A stretch of DNA of 64,000 nt from Phragmites australis (GCF_958298935.1 NC_084924.1:5766001-5830000), one strand, 5' to 3'; counted from the first letter of the stretch, positions 44,658 through 56,627 are shown. Numbers and translations are program-made. The notes: generated by a model from the sequence alone, not told the origin.

Positions 44658-45068
44658 TCGTCTTCGCTGGGCCATGGTAGCAACTTTCAAACTCGGCTAC
44701 GTCGACTACGTTGAAGCTGTACCTGCCAAAGAGGCGGCAGCCTTCGCCGAGCACGTCATCGAAGATGTACCTTCGACTTCGACTATAGAGGAAGAAACAC
44801 CTTCTCCAGCCGCCGAAGTCCTCAGGCTTCGCCCAAGACCCCTTCGCTGGGCAAGATGAAGCGTAGTTATAAGAATATATCTAGCTCTAGCGGTCATGTA
44901 AAGAAAAACCAGTGCCATGTACATGCTCTTTTCTCCATGCCTTTTTTCCCACGGGTTTTTGGTATGGAGTTTTTAGCGAGACGTACTTGGCGACTATAAG
45001 TCTGGGCATTTTCCTAGTTGTAGTTGTTTGCCCCGCTGTCCCATCAGAGCTTACAGCTGAGGGGCTAC

Positions 45069-45307
45069 TGTTGGAGGAAAAGTCCGGACCCACAAAGGAG
45101 CCTATGTAACAAAATAGCCCATATAAAGGCCCAATGGCCTTTATGTAATATTTGTGACCCACCAAGGGTTGGAGAGCAAGTTTTATCTCTCCCTTTCACC
45201 TATATAAAGGACCCAAGAGGTCAAGAGGAGAGAGATCCCTTCCGCATCCACTCCTCTCTCTGCCTGGATTGAACCCTTTGGTACTATTTATAGAAATAGT
45301 TCCAACA
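45069..45307 (+). repeat. Right LTR of the 9.6-kb element
   Basis: 239 bp, TGTTGG...CCAACA with intact TG/CA ends, preceded by the polypurine-type GAGGGGCTAC and followed by the GTAAT duplication. Confidence 0.85.
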
Positions 45308-45312
45308 GTAAT

Positions 45313-46092
45313 TAAGAATATATACTGCATAACCTTGGAATAGTGCTATAGATTAGAATAATTAATCTGACACTTAGGCACATATAGTCACTTAGAGTTG
45401 TACTTACATATATATGTATATATGATCACATACATATAGATATAAGTATCACATGTACGTTTATGTCGGTACACGTATTCTCACCTACACGTAGAAACAC
45501 TAACTATCATCTTTCAGCAGTTAAGCTAATAGACACTGACCTAGTCGTTAGTAACTTGTTTAGGCTTTTCTCCAAAGTTAATAAAACAACTAGGCTAATA
45601 ACTTGACCTAGCTTCATCGGATAACCTCACTAGTCTTTGTATATTAGTTTCGGTAAGCTAAGTGTTGTTGATTGTATTTCCGCTAAGTTAGCTTTCGTTG
45701 TTTTCCCAGTCATTCTTCTTTTGCTTTGATGTTTGCTTTGGTTTTACTATGGTGTTCCGTTGCTTAGTCGTTGTGCGCTTTTCGTTGTTAATCTACATAT
45801 ACTCAAAGTCAAGAGTCTAAGCAAGGACGTGAGGAAAGAACTGAAGGCGAGATCCAATAATGAAGAACTTGAAAGACCCGAACGACAAGAAGATTTGACC
45901 TTCATCGAGGCAAGTCCTATCTCCTTGATTATATGGAACCTATTTTTTCAAACAATCTACAATATCAACTAAAATTGGACTTATTATTGCATATGCTATA
46001 TATTGCATTTTCTTTCAAACTGCTTGTAGTAGTTAATCCTATCAACACTTGCCATGTCTTGAATGTCAGCATCCAAAATACATATCAACCTA
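45313..46092. other. Continuation of the older host sequence
   Basis: AT-rich sequence that would be continuous with 35.0-35.7 kb before the 9.6-kb element inserted. The word GTCGGTACACGTATTC and a frame at 45733-45972 show nothing recognisable. Likely interior of the Gypsy-type element whose LTR ends at 33568. Confidence 0.4.
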
Positions 46093-47514
46093 TGTCGGTG
46101 AATCAGGAACCGGAGGTCCCCGAATCCCGAGGCCAGGCCAGCAATCCGCCACGTGGCGCCTTCCCGCGGAGGTCATCTCCGCGAGGTAAAAAAGACTAAG
46201 TCCTGGGAGAGGGCGCTCGAGGCCACAGTCAGTGGTCCCCGAGTACCCAGGTTCCCCGATGATCTGCAAAGACTAAGTGACCGGGAAGGGAGTGCTCAGG
46301 GAGGTGAACAGTGACCCCCGAGCACCCAAGTCCCTCGACGATCAGGAGATCTGAGTACCGGGAGGGGTGTGCCCGGTGCCGCGAGCAGTGGCCCTCCGGG
46401 CACCCGAGTGCCCCGAGGACCCAAGGAAGGAAGTTCCAGGAGAGAGTGCTCGGGGCTGCGAGCAGCGACCCCCGAGCACTCGGTTCCCCGAGGATCCATA
46501 CAGTCAAGACCGGGAGAGAGTGCTCGGGCCATGAATAGTGGCCCCCGAGCACTCGGTTCCCCGAGGACCAAGAAAGGGCGTTCTCGGGAGAGAGTGCTCG
46601 GGGAGGTGAACAGTAACCCCCGAATACTCGGTTCCCCGACGACCCAGGAAGCCTCCCGATAGTGGCCCCCACAGGGGTCCAGCGATGAGGTATCAACCTG
46701 TGAAAGGCCCGATACCACATTTAAGGGCGCGCGTGGCATGTCACCTCCAACTGCTCCCACAACGCTCGGTGTCAGTCCCTCCCATATTCTGGCAGAAGGG
46801 CGTGGGGATATTTAATGCACAGGTCCCATCCCGTGCCATCCGGCACGCCTCGGGATAGCATCGAGAGGCCCAAGGCGTTCCGTCTGCCACGCTGCTGTGG
46901 CAGGCGAACAAGACCGGGCGGGCACGCCGGGCTGCTCTGCGGCTGCCCGGTGGGGCCTCTCCACGGTGCCTGATGCCAACGCCATCATGACGACTGAAGA
47001 CCAGGTGCGGGGTGCGTTTTCATTTATGGTGCCTTGAAACTCGTGCCCTCCCTTTCGGGGCACGCTACCGCTGGCGGGGAAGCGGCCGGCAGGCACGGAC
47101 AAAGACAAGTTGAAGTCTATGGTGAATCCAAGCTCAGACAAGCGCACACAGAGCCAACAGACTCTCGCTCAGAGATCGAAGAACACCTTCGTACGAGCAT
47201 AGAAACTGAAGAACAAGGAGCCCGAGGCTCTAGGATAGACAAACATTCTTGTAACCAGCACATTCCTGAGAGACATTCTCAGGGCATTTATAGCATCCAC
47301 ACAGGAGTAGGGTGTTACGCGCAGTGCGGCCCGAACCTGTCTAAAAATCCTCTCAGCGCATTTACTCTTTTCTGCATTAGATCATTCCACCCCACCTGCC
47401 ATCGCATTTACATCCATTTATTTCTCCAGCAAACATATTCAGAATCACCCCCCCGGCCGAATCTCTAAAAAGGGGTCTCTCAGGATCCCTGCGACAGGAG
47501 TTAACCCTTCGACA
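46093..47514 (+). mobile_element. Solo LTR (TGTCGG...CGACA type)
   Basis: 1422 bp, from TGTCGGTGAATCAGG to CCCTTCGACA, with perfect 5-bp duplications ACCTA (46088-46092 and 47515-47519). The plus strand contains a TATA-like GGATATTTAATGC (46807-46819). The left third (about 46200-46640) is a run of 70-80-bp repeats with GAGAGTGCTCGGG and CCCCCGAGCACTCGGTTCCC. No internal retroelement region is present. Long frames on both strands over the repeats are artefacts. Confidence 0.85.
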
Positions 47515-47519
47515 ACCTA

Positions 47520-48937
47520 GGATTCCTATCATTATATATATTAACGTTGGCCGACGCCTTGATATCTAGCATGCTTAGTATTGAATACGTCTTCTCAGAG
47601 ACGTCACCTTGAAATGCATCTCTTTGGAGATATCAATTCATTGTTTATCAAATTAACCCATATACCATGGATCCTTGATTGTTGTGAAATCCTTGATGTC
47701 GTGTGGGATACGACTGGAGATGTGTAAAATGGGTGAAAATTATTTTGGTGGGGGCAGGAAGAGTAGTACTTCGATCGAGGATGCACTTGAGGGCTTGAGT
47801 TACCTCTGTGGTATTCATTGCTAGAAGATGCCTGCTATAGCCTCTTAAGGGACGAGTCATTTCGCTACCATGCTTAAGCTACCCCAATGCAACCATGCAT
47901 CTTGTATGGATAGAACTTGATTTTTCTTTCACCGGATTGGGTTGGGCATGATACTAGGAGGTTGAGAGCAGTGAGCAGTCAAGTGATTATTTGGCCCTCT
48001 GTTTAAATGTGCAGGGAGTAGAGAGTGCTTAAAAATAGACTCTGGCATTTAGTACAAGACCTCTAGTACTTTGTAGGTCTCGTAGAAAAGCCCAGTAGGA
48101 AAAGTGTTTGAAGAGTCTCGGTATGATTTGCTCCTCCACTTGCAACGGTTGGAGGCTGAGCACATCATGTGGGTACAATATACAACCTCTGCAGAGAGTG
48201 TAAATCTATTCGAATAATCGTATCCACGGTCATGGACAGGCGAATACAGAACTTTTTTTACTAGACTCACGATGCATGTGTCCTGATGAGTGAGTGTGTG
48301 GACCAGATGTCTGTGTGATGAGGTTGCTGGCTCAATCCGTCAGGAGCTGTATGGTACTAGAGGTACACTAGATGTGATGATAGGGACTATGAAGCGAGGT
48401 GTAGCCCCTCCCAGGATCAAAAACCCCCTAGATATACCTTGTTATTTTGTTTTATACTGTTCAAAAGCTATTAGTAAAGAATATAACTGAATATCTGCAT
48501 AAAACTACTTTATACTTAAAACTAAACTGTAAAGTTGTGTCCTTGCATTATCCTTTATGCATCTATCAATCCCTTGAAGTAGTATATGACTTGTTGAGTA
48601 CCTTTCGTACTCAGCCTTGTCGCTTTCAGATTATTGAGATGAAGATCAATCTTAACCCAGATGAAATTAAAGAGAAAAAGTCTAAGATCGTGTTTGCACC
48701 CGATTGCTTACACCATTGGATTGCATTGTTTGTTTCGCTCTGCTCCACTGTAGGCTCTTCTGCATGGCTGGTCCGTCGTGGATCCTAGTCCACGAGACCA
48801 TCTTTCGCTCCTTTTAGGTAAGTATCTTATTTGAAGTATGTAATTGGTAATGTTCTGTTGAATTCTGAGCGTATCAGCTACTTGATCCAGGGACTGATAC
48901 ATGAGGCACTAGCGAACCCGAGGTCGGGGTCTTGACA
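47520..48937 (+). mobile_element. Gypsy-type LTR/UTR sequence ending at 48937
   Basis: Carries LTR phrases: GTACAAGACCTCTAGTACTT, CTCCTCCACTTGCAACGG, GTATCCACGGTCATGGACAG, TTGAGTACCTTTCGTACTC. It ends GGGACTGATACATGAGGCAC...GGTCGGGGTCTTGACA, the usual 3' end of a grass Gypsy LTR. A glycosyltransferase fragment starts at the next base. The left border is uncertain; a TGATACTAGG preceded by GGGCA near 47947 is one candidate, against TGGCA after the right end. Confidence 0.5.
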
Positions 48938-49260
48938 TGGCACTGGTTCTTGTGGGTGCTGCGCAGCCCACCGACAGCGGGGTCGCACCATCCGATGGGC
49001 AGCGATGCGGCTTCCGGAGGGGTTCCTAGAGCGAACGACAAAGCGAGGGCTAGTGTGGCTGGTCTGGGCGCCACAACAGAAGATCCTGGCGCATGTGGCA
49101 GTGGGTGCGTTTGTGAAGCACAGCGGGTGGAACTTGTGCCTGGAGAGCCTATCGTCTAGGGTGCCCATGGTGTTGTGGCTGCTTTACACGGAGCAGCACC
49201 TGAACGCGTTTTAGGCAGTGATACTTGAGGGCATCGAAGGCCTGATGGGCACCCGATGGG
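48932..49260 (+). pseudogene. UDP-glycosyltransferase fragment (PSPG box), broken
   Basis: Two frames together resemble the C-terminal half of a plant family 1 UGT. The first reads [19 protein letters not shown]. After a frame change (by about 49005) the second reads [19 protein letters not shown] then [35 protein letters not shown] and YTEQHLNAF before a stop at about 49212. The PSPG box binds the UDP-sugar; here HCGWNS has become HSGWNL and the WP before the final acidic-Gln pair has become WL. The N-terminal acceptor-binding half is absent: the Gypsy LTR end lies immediately upstream. It is a pseudogene fragment, not an active enzyme. Confidence 0.85.
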
Positions 49261-49690
49261 TGCTGGTTCGAGTATTAATTTTTGCTAGCTTGTCATTTTG
49301 GGCTCAGGTCAGGTTGAGACTGGCGGGTTTCGGATCAAGTGTGGGTTTTCTCCACCCAGGCTCGACCTGACCCGTTGCCAACCCTGATGGCTAGCGAAGT
49401 GACCAAGTACCTCAATTGTGACATAATAACCTAAATAATAGTATCTACTTCTGATTTTCTTGTAGACACATCTATTTTAATTTGAGGACCCTTCCAAATT
49501 GTATTTGAATTAATCATTAGGGTGATCATTTAATAAGATAAGAGCTAGCAAACGCATGTCTCTCGACGCACTACATGCTAACCCATATCTCATCACAACA
49601 ATCATAACCACCAATGATTAACCCGAATTCAATCCTGACAGTCCCAATATATGTGTTTTGATAATTTTTATGAGAGCTATTGTCCACACA
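49261..49690. other. Spacer with a small palindromic GGGCTCAGGT/ACCTGACCC segment
   Basis: At 49300-49390 the words GGGCTCAGGTCAGGTTGAG and GGCTCGACCTGACCCG face each other, ending TTGCCAACCCTGATGG. This resembles the GGCC-word MITE type seen at 29017, but no target duplication was found. The rest is AT-rich with nothing recognised. Confidence 0.4.
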
Positions 49691-51420
49691 TATCTCTACC
49701 AACATGTACATCACAACATCATGATTAAACAAGGGTTCAAGTGATTATAAGTTGATACATTAAACAAAAGACAAGTGTTATCTAGCGTAAATATACATAA
49801 ATCATAGGGAAATAAACATCTACAAGAAAATGAAGACCGGGGGCGCCATTTACCCACAATGCAATTGATCGGGGTTAGTAGTAGTATAGTGACTATTAGT
49901 CACCACACCACTCTCGGTGGGGTACAAGTAGCAGACGCCTAACTTCACTTGCAAAACAATCAACAAAGCACAGTGAGTACGAAGGTACTCGGAAGACTTA
50001 TATATATGGGTATATATATCCTTGACTCCAAGGATAATGTATTTGGATGAATTAGCAAGGAAATAGTCCACAAGGTTAAATTAAATTATGCAAAAGGCAA
50101 TTGAACTTACAACTTAAATATGTGAGCGCCTACATATCCTAACTCTTGGACTATCCTAGCCTAACCATAAGAATATAATCATAACTGACATATGAACATA
50201 CTCTTCTCGACATAAACCATCACTAGCCACTTCCCAATACACCACATACGACCACCATTGGAACTCTATGAAAAATGCGGATAGACATAAGCATGCTCAT
50301 GACCGAGTGCATAATAATTTAAATTGATCTCACACCCTACATGGGATTACATCTTCACACAACCCGTTGGTTGCAAGCGATGGTTCATGGGACAACTGTT
50401 CACGTACCCATCTCGAACCTTTGTTCCCATGCCCGAGTATACGAAGGCCACCTAGGTCTACTACCAGAGCAACCTTAGGTGCCTCTACAAGCCCTCTCGC
50501 TCACATCACGGTCACATGAGTCAAATGAACATGGCGACTTAAGCACTGATCGTTGCTGCCGTTATCTTAAGTACTTATCCGTACTACCACATATCCGAAT
50601 AGTGGGGGAAACTCAGGGAAAATGAGGGGAAAGGGGTTGGGGAGTTTCACCTTAGTGTGAGGAAGCTTTCTTGAGGATTGGCCAGCTTTGGGGAAGCTCC
50701 AATGTGGAGATCGACTCTGGGGTGCACCAACCGGTCAGAGGTGGAAGAAGATGTGAGAAGCTTCTCGGGTGAGAAATGGCAGGGAGGAGCTCGAGAAAGT
50801 CTTTGGGAAGCTCGGGGAAGCCATCTTTGTCGATCTCCAGCTGTCGTGGTGGTCGAAGTGGAGCTCTCTCTCTCTCTATCTATCTCTCTATCTCTGTTGG
50901 CTTGGGGCTTGCTCCGGCAAGGTGATGCTTGGGGATGAGTGAGGGGACGACGTGTGGACCTTTTCCTTCAAGCTTCAGCTTCCGTTGAGATCAAGGTGGA
51001 GGAATGGTGAGGGATCTCCTCTCCCTCCTCTCTCTCTCTCCCTCTATCTCTCGAGTGAGGAAGAAATGAACATGTGAGGGAGTGAGAGGTGGTTGATTGG
51101 GCTTTAGTGCCGCTCTGAGCCCTGGCGTTCAAATCATGGGTGTCGGTGAGAGTGCAGGCTAGGCCCACGTGCTGGAAGTCCTCTTTCTTTTCCACATTTC
51201 TTCCTATTCTTTTCTTTCTTTCCTAAATAGTTTGTGGGCTATCTAAACTATTTCAAAACGAGTCTCACTCAAAAGTATATGGTAGGAACTCGCGTTGATA
51301 AATGACGTAACATTTCCAAAATATTTTTAAACACTTAAAACAAAACCAAAAGCATAAAATATGATGTCATGATGCATATACGTGCTTTATGACTAGGTTA
51401 AGGTTTTTGGGGTGTGATAT
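49690..51420 (-). mobile_element. Gypsy-type LTR-like sequence, minus orientation (borders approximate)
   Basis: The right end reads GGTTTTTGGGGTGTGATA, like the GGTGTTACA end of the solo LTR at 44657. The interior shares layout and phrases with that LTR, such as GTGAGTACGAAGGTACTCGG against its GTGAGTACAAAAAATGTACTC. The left end was not found. It contains a CT/CTAT simple repeat at about 50862-50896 and several incidental frames. Confidence 0.45.
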
Positions 51421-51621
51421 TTAATTTACACTTTTACTTAAACATTTTACTGTAAACTTCAGTACAAAAATACTTTTAACTACCATTTGCATAGACCAAG
51501 ACGATCATCTATACTCTTATAAAATAGGTGAATTGTGACAGATTCGAATGATCTCCACCATCATCCACAATCAAAATTGATCCCCATCTCCCCCTCTCAA
51601 TTATATGGAAACTTCAATTTA

Positions 51622-54565
51622 GGTTGTGTTTGGATGCTTGAATCACTTCATACATGTATAGGATGGTTCAGGTGGATAAGACGATCCTAAATGGACAGAT
51701 ACAGTTTAGATGTTTGATTGGTTGTATAGAATGATACAATTTTCTATTTGGCTGATTGTATAAGATGGAGCGACCTGTATAAGCTCATGTTTGGTTGGCC
51801 GAATCTGTGCAGATAAGATCACCCTCTCTCTTTTTATGGTGAGGTTACCTCTGAATTCCATCTCTGCTTCGCCAAACTTCTCAGACACAGCTGAATGTAA
51901 TCAAACCACCACAATATGCAAATCAGGAAAACAAATTGAATCACGCAGCCATAACACCACCAATTTTCACGAGACTGTATCAAACAAACACAACAACAAA
52001 TGTTCACTTCATATCCGTGCAATCAGATCACTACAGAGATAGAGTAATCATGCAGTTATACCACCATCAATTTGCATTGGACTGAACTAACCTGTAGGAC
52101 CAAGATAGGTGACTAGAGGGGGTGAATATACATCTTATAAATTTCTTACGAAATAGATGACTTACTCCTTGTTCACCCAACGCACCTCAAGAAGAAATCA
52201 CCATAAAGAGCGACGCAACAGAAATTTAGGCTCAACCTAGAAGTTCCCATTCAAAAACCAAATTTGAAGATCCAACAAAAGGTGGGTCTCATGATTGGAA
52301 TCGAACCCTAGGCTCCACAACAAACCAATCCATGACTCAACTCCATACAAAAATTGGATCTGTAAGAGAAACACAAAAACTCAAGGAGATGATCACCGGG
52401 TGAACAAAACCTCCAAGTTGATGAATTAGAGGCAAAAGAATTCAATACTCAATTGTGTACTTTTGTACATGAATTTTATGTCTATAGAAACTAGAAGATT
52501 AACTCCAACAAGGTAGAAAAAATTAGCTTAAGCACGAAAACGAAAATCGCAACCGAGATAAAAAAAACTTGCAAAAAAAAAGGGAACTAATAGAGGGAAA
52601 CTAGAAGGAGGAGAATTCAAGCATATGCACAAATATAAACTTCATTACTCAAAGAGATCAGCCCTATTTTAGTCAAATTACAAAGATTTTCATCTCAAAA
52701 CTCACACCTATTACATAGGCTAAGTATTCATCTTTCACCTCTTCTAAAACTCTAGCAATATGCTCTCAAATGGATAGCACAAGGGGCCCAAGTGACTCGT
52801 TCAAACTCTCACATAGCCCTACCCATCTATTTATAGACCTAAGAAATTTAACCCCTAAGTTTCCTAGCTTGATACAAAAATACTCCTCTCTTATGGTACA
52901 CTCCTACCAACCACCGAGGGTATTTTGGTCATTTTCTTGCTCCGTCCATCGAATGGACGCGGCGTCTTCATGACTTAACTTTGCCTCGACGCACGCTTCG
53001 TAATGGTGCCACATACTCCTCCAATCCTCCCACAGTTTTGAGGTCAACCATGAAACCCTCTGCACGCTTCTCAAAGCATGACTCGTAACTTGCTTACACC
53101 TTAAGCAAGTGCTCTGATGTTGGCACGTATACTCCGTCTTGCGATCCTGACCATCGGCAAATCTCTCCCGCTCCCGATCCCTCAAGCTGCCTTGTCACTT
53201 GCATTGCCATATCTTTCGCTTGACTTTGTCAACACGCCGTCTTTATCCTCCGTTTTATGCTTTGCTTGACCTCCACGTGTATGGCTAAGATCTCCCTTGA
53301 CTCTACTCAACCTCTTTGATCATTCAGCACCAAGCACTCGCTTAGCCCCGATCACTCGTCGTCGACTGTCAAGTTGCATTCGTCACCTGCACACCATGAG
53401 ATAAGCAAACATATTTTCTCAACTCCAACTCTTGTTAGTTCATAATCAAAATTCTCAAACTAAGCTCAAGCAATCTAAAACTTAACAAACCAAATCAACA
53501 ATCTTGTCAATCCCTCATCACATATAAAACAAGACACATTTCAACTTGGCTTCTCACAACCAGAGAAACACCTTTGTTGCAACATTGAAAGCTTGAGACT
53601 TCACCATTAATTCACTGCAAGCCAAACAAACAAAGTGCTTTTTGGCGACATGTTGGCTGTGTAGCTTGTCTGTGTTGTGCTCGGCACCGACTGGGTGGAG
53701 CAGACGGAGCGCGCTCGCCAGCTCACCGGTGGGTGTGGCGACAACTATGACTACGAAAAAAATGGGATCCATGTAGAGATCTACCAACGCAAGAACACAA
53801 AGGAAAGTTTCTAGTCTAAGATTGAACAGATTAACCAGGCCGGCGATGTGGCGATGGCAATGAGCCGCTGGAGAGGGGGACTCATGGAGGAGCAAGAGGA
53901 GGGACCCTCACCGGGGATGAAGCCAGGCCTCCATGGTGGCCTCTGGAGAGGGTGGCCTCGCCTGGGAGGAAGCTCGACCGTTGCTGTCATCGCGCCGGAG
54001 GAGGCGGGAAGAGTTCTAATAGGGGACGCAAATACTTCGCTAGGGAGGTGACCGAAATTGTTGGTTTAGTTTATGCATGGCGAAAAGGAGCTTTGGAATG
54101 GTCTTAACTGGATATTAAAAAAAAGAAGGAAAAATTCTATTGAGACGGTTATGCGTTTGATTGAGTTTCCAAGTTCCAATTCTGTTATTTCAACTACATC
54201 AAATAATCTTTCGAATTGATCAAGACTGTTCAGTTTATGGCCCCTTATATATGGTATCAATTGTTGTTTTATTGAATTTGCTTTATTAATAGACTCATGA
54301 TTTAACTTTTATCGTTATGGATTGGTACCAAAATCAAGCCATAAGCAAACGGATCTAATTTTAACAATTCAGGTACTTGATCCGTCCTGCACCATGTGGT
54401 TCGGCCAAATTCTCTAAATAAGACGATGCAGCATCTGTCCAGAATATTCTAAGAATTTGTATAACTCTATCGTCGGTTCTTTCCAACCAACCAAATAATG
54501 GTACTGGATAACATCCTGGATCATCCGGTACATGCATGAGGTCATATATCCATCCAAACACTATC
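51622..54565. mobile_element. Harbinger/PIF-like non-autonomous element split by a solo LTR
   Basis: Ends are GGTTGTGTTTGG at 51622 and, inverted, CCAAACACTATC ending at 54565, flanked by TTA on both sides (51619-51621 and 54566-54568), the target of PIF/Harbinger transposons. The similarity of the ends continues inward for about 200 bp (CATGTATAGGATGGTTCAGG against the complement CATGTACCGGATGATCCAGG). Removing the solo LTR at 52093-53556 leaves about 1.47 kb. The GC-rich part 53640-54050 has frames on both strands without a recognisable transposase. It is a non-autonomous element. Confidence 0.7.
52093..53556 (-). mobile_element. Solo LTR, same family as 23074-24424
   Basis: 1464 bp, from TGTAGGACCAAGATAGGTGA to GGCTTCTCA, with flanks TAACC (52088-52092) and CAACC (53557-53561), a 5-bp duplication with one mismatch. 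It matches the X8-intron copy end to end in the same orientation. It contains TAGAGGGGGTGAATA, the phrase that starts this Copia LTR type on the complement. Confidence 0.85.
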
Positions 54566-54568
54566 TTA

Positions 54569-56208
54569 GAAACATGCAATTAATATATGCTATCAACGTT
54601 AAAAAATATTATTGCAACATTATTTCCTTTGATAATGCATCCTCATCTTTTTTTAATTATTTTTTTCTGTGAAATTTTTTATCCCGTCACAATATTATAT
54701 AGTCAAGTTAAAAGGGATCAACGACCCGAATAGAAAACACAGATAACGTAGAGAAAAAAAAAAGGAAAAGTGCAACGAAAGAGGGAGGAGACAGACGCCA
54801 TCTATATGTATCGCTACGACTCGACAGCTGGGCTGGTGTCCCTTATCGCGGGGCCCACAAACGGATGGACCCCGGATCTGATTGGTGCTCTGCTTCTGGG
54901 CTGGGCCACCACACGACGGACCCAATCCTCCCCAGTCGTCGGTGAATGGATGGGCGCTACGCCGCTACATCATTTAAAGCGCCGATGGCGTGGCAGAAAA
55001 AAAAAGGAGAAATAAATGGGGGTTTGCACTTCCAGCTTGCAAGCTGCAGGAGGGAAGAACGGTGTCTTTTCTTTCCATTCTTGTCCTTCATTGATGTCCA
55101 CGTCTAGTTCATCTTAGTAAGTGATTAAAACCATTTCTGTTGCTATTTACTAAGTTACTTGAGTTCCTTTGTATAAGCCAATTCATCCGAGCCTACTTGT
55201 GAGTGTACTTTTTTCGAGTCAAGATGTTGATATTTTATTAGTAATTTAAAGTTGAATTACAATTAGAACCAACTAATTGCTTACCACATATCGTGACGAA
55301 CCACGCCATACTACACTATTATATAGACGTTTTGCTTATTGATAAACTCATACGCTATCAAATTATGCCCCCTCTTTACGCGCTCCGCAATGACCTTTGG
55401 AGCCGGTTTGCCACTCCCAATACCTCCTAAATGATAAAGAAAGATGGTTGACTCCTGTTCTTCGCTGGTGATAGATATTGCTGACACCTCCTATTCTTTC
55501 ACGTTTCTATATCGCTAGTGGCCACCTTCACCTCACTGCCGTGTACTGTTCCTTCCCTCGTCTCCTAACAATCCCCATTCCCAAACAATCTAGATTTGTG
55601 ACCCTTACTGTTACAAATGTGTTGTAAAGAACATTGCTGCTGCACGGTTCCCAATGTGCATTGTAAGTACAGAATTTTGATTGACTAGTTGAATGCCAGT
55701 GTTGTGACGAAAGCCAAAAAATTATACATTATAGTATTATGCAAGATTGTGTCACAAGGCGTGTGGCATGAGGAAGTATTTCGTAGATCATATGTGTATG
55801 CACACTATGGAATAAAAGAAAAAAGAATAAAAAAGAGGGAGCTATGTGCAGTGACTGAGAAGCTCATGTATGTGTATGTAGCTGTTGAGGTACTGCTCAA
55901 ATAATATTTGGATACGACAAAAGAAAATACAAGGCTGTTGTGTTGGAATCGGTCTTGGCCCAGTGTAGCTTGGCGTGTGGGGTGTGAGGCTCAACCAGCC
56001 TAGTTGTTCAGCGCATGGCCCATGCGGTCACGAGGCAGCCAGACAATTGGTGCGCATGGTCCATGTGGGGGCGGCCCAGGTGGGGGCGTTGGACCTTGCT
56101 AGAGCAGGCGGCCCATGTGGGGATGCTGACTCATGCAAGATCCAGATGGGAAGACATGATGTTCTACCTATCTTGGAATGATCACTATATATTTTTTTAA
56201 GTAGTAAA
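54569..56208. other. Intergenic, no gene supported
   Basis: A GC-richer patch at 54800-54990 with a following A-run resembles a promoter, and 55020-55130 could be a short transcript, but no coding frame with recognisable features follows. A 71-codon frame at 55689-55904 and a GGCCCA-rich patch at 55970-56140 remain unassigned. Confidence 0.4.
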
Positions 56209-56381
56209 GATTTTAAGAAAAAAATAGATGTATTATTCCTATACTAAGGATCTATTTAGTTCAGTTTTTTAGGTTTCTGGCTTCTAAGTAAGTATAGAAT
56301 TTTGATTGATTTTAAGAAGAAAATTGATGCATGATTCCTACACCAAGGGTCTGTTTGGTTCGGTATTTCTAGGCTTCTGCT
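56209..56381 (+). repeat. Direct duplication of a MITE end plus flank
   Basis: GATTTTAAGAAAAAAATAGA... at 56209-56286 is repeated, about 85% by eye, at 56306-56381 (period about 97 bp). Both copies include the start of the Tourist-like element (GGATCTATTTAGTTCAG and GGGTCTGTTTGGTTCGG). Confidence 0.75.
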
Positions 56382-56624
56382 TCTCATAAGCCAGAAGCCA
56401 AACACTAGACATCCTTGCTATGAGCTGGTTTTTGGAAAGCTGAAAAGCTAGTTTTTGAAGAAATGAACTAAAAACTGATAAGCTAGTTGAGATGAGCTTT
56501 TCTGAATTTTGTTGTGCTAAGAAGCTAAAAATTATTGCAAAAACTAATAGTAAAAAGCCATCAACCATCAGCTAAAAGCTAGAAAAGTCAAAACCCAAAA
56601 ATTTCAGCCCAACCAAACAGGCTC
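56347..56624. mobile_element. Tourist-like MITE
   Basis: 278 bp, starting GGGTCTGTTTGGTTCGG and ending CCCAACCAAACAGGCTC (inverse GAGCCTGTTTGGTTGGG). Flanks are CAA (56344-56346) and TAA (56625-56627), a probable decayed TAA target duplication. The interior has no coding capacity. Confidence 0.7.
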
Positions 56625-56627
56625 TAA

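Larger units (their letters stand above)
35708..45307 (+). mobile_element. 9.6-kb Gypsy-like LTR element without recognisable gag-pol
   Basis: LTRs lie at 35708-35968 and 45069-45307, roughly 80-85% identical by eye, starting T(A/G)TTGG and ending TCCAACA. A perfect target duplication GTAAT flanks the whole unit (35703-35707, 45308-45312). Both LTRs contain CACCTATATAAAGGACCC, a TATA-type promoter in plus orientation. After the left LTR comes TTGACAACGTCTGTGTGG, a decayed form of the TTGGCGCCGTCTGTGGGG region of many plant Gypsy elements. GCTGAGGGGCTAC precedes the right LTR as polypurine tract. The interior is minisatellite-like and very rich in CTTCG; no reverse transcriptase, integrase or gag is visible, so it is a large non-autonomous (LARD-like) element. 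A solo LTR (42268-44657) is nested inside. Confidence 0.85.

Noticed and set aside
46229..46760. 154- and 163-codon minus-strand frames
   Set aside because: Translations of the GC-rich repeat array in a solo LTR; no protein signature.
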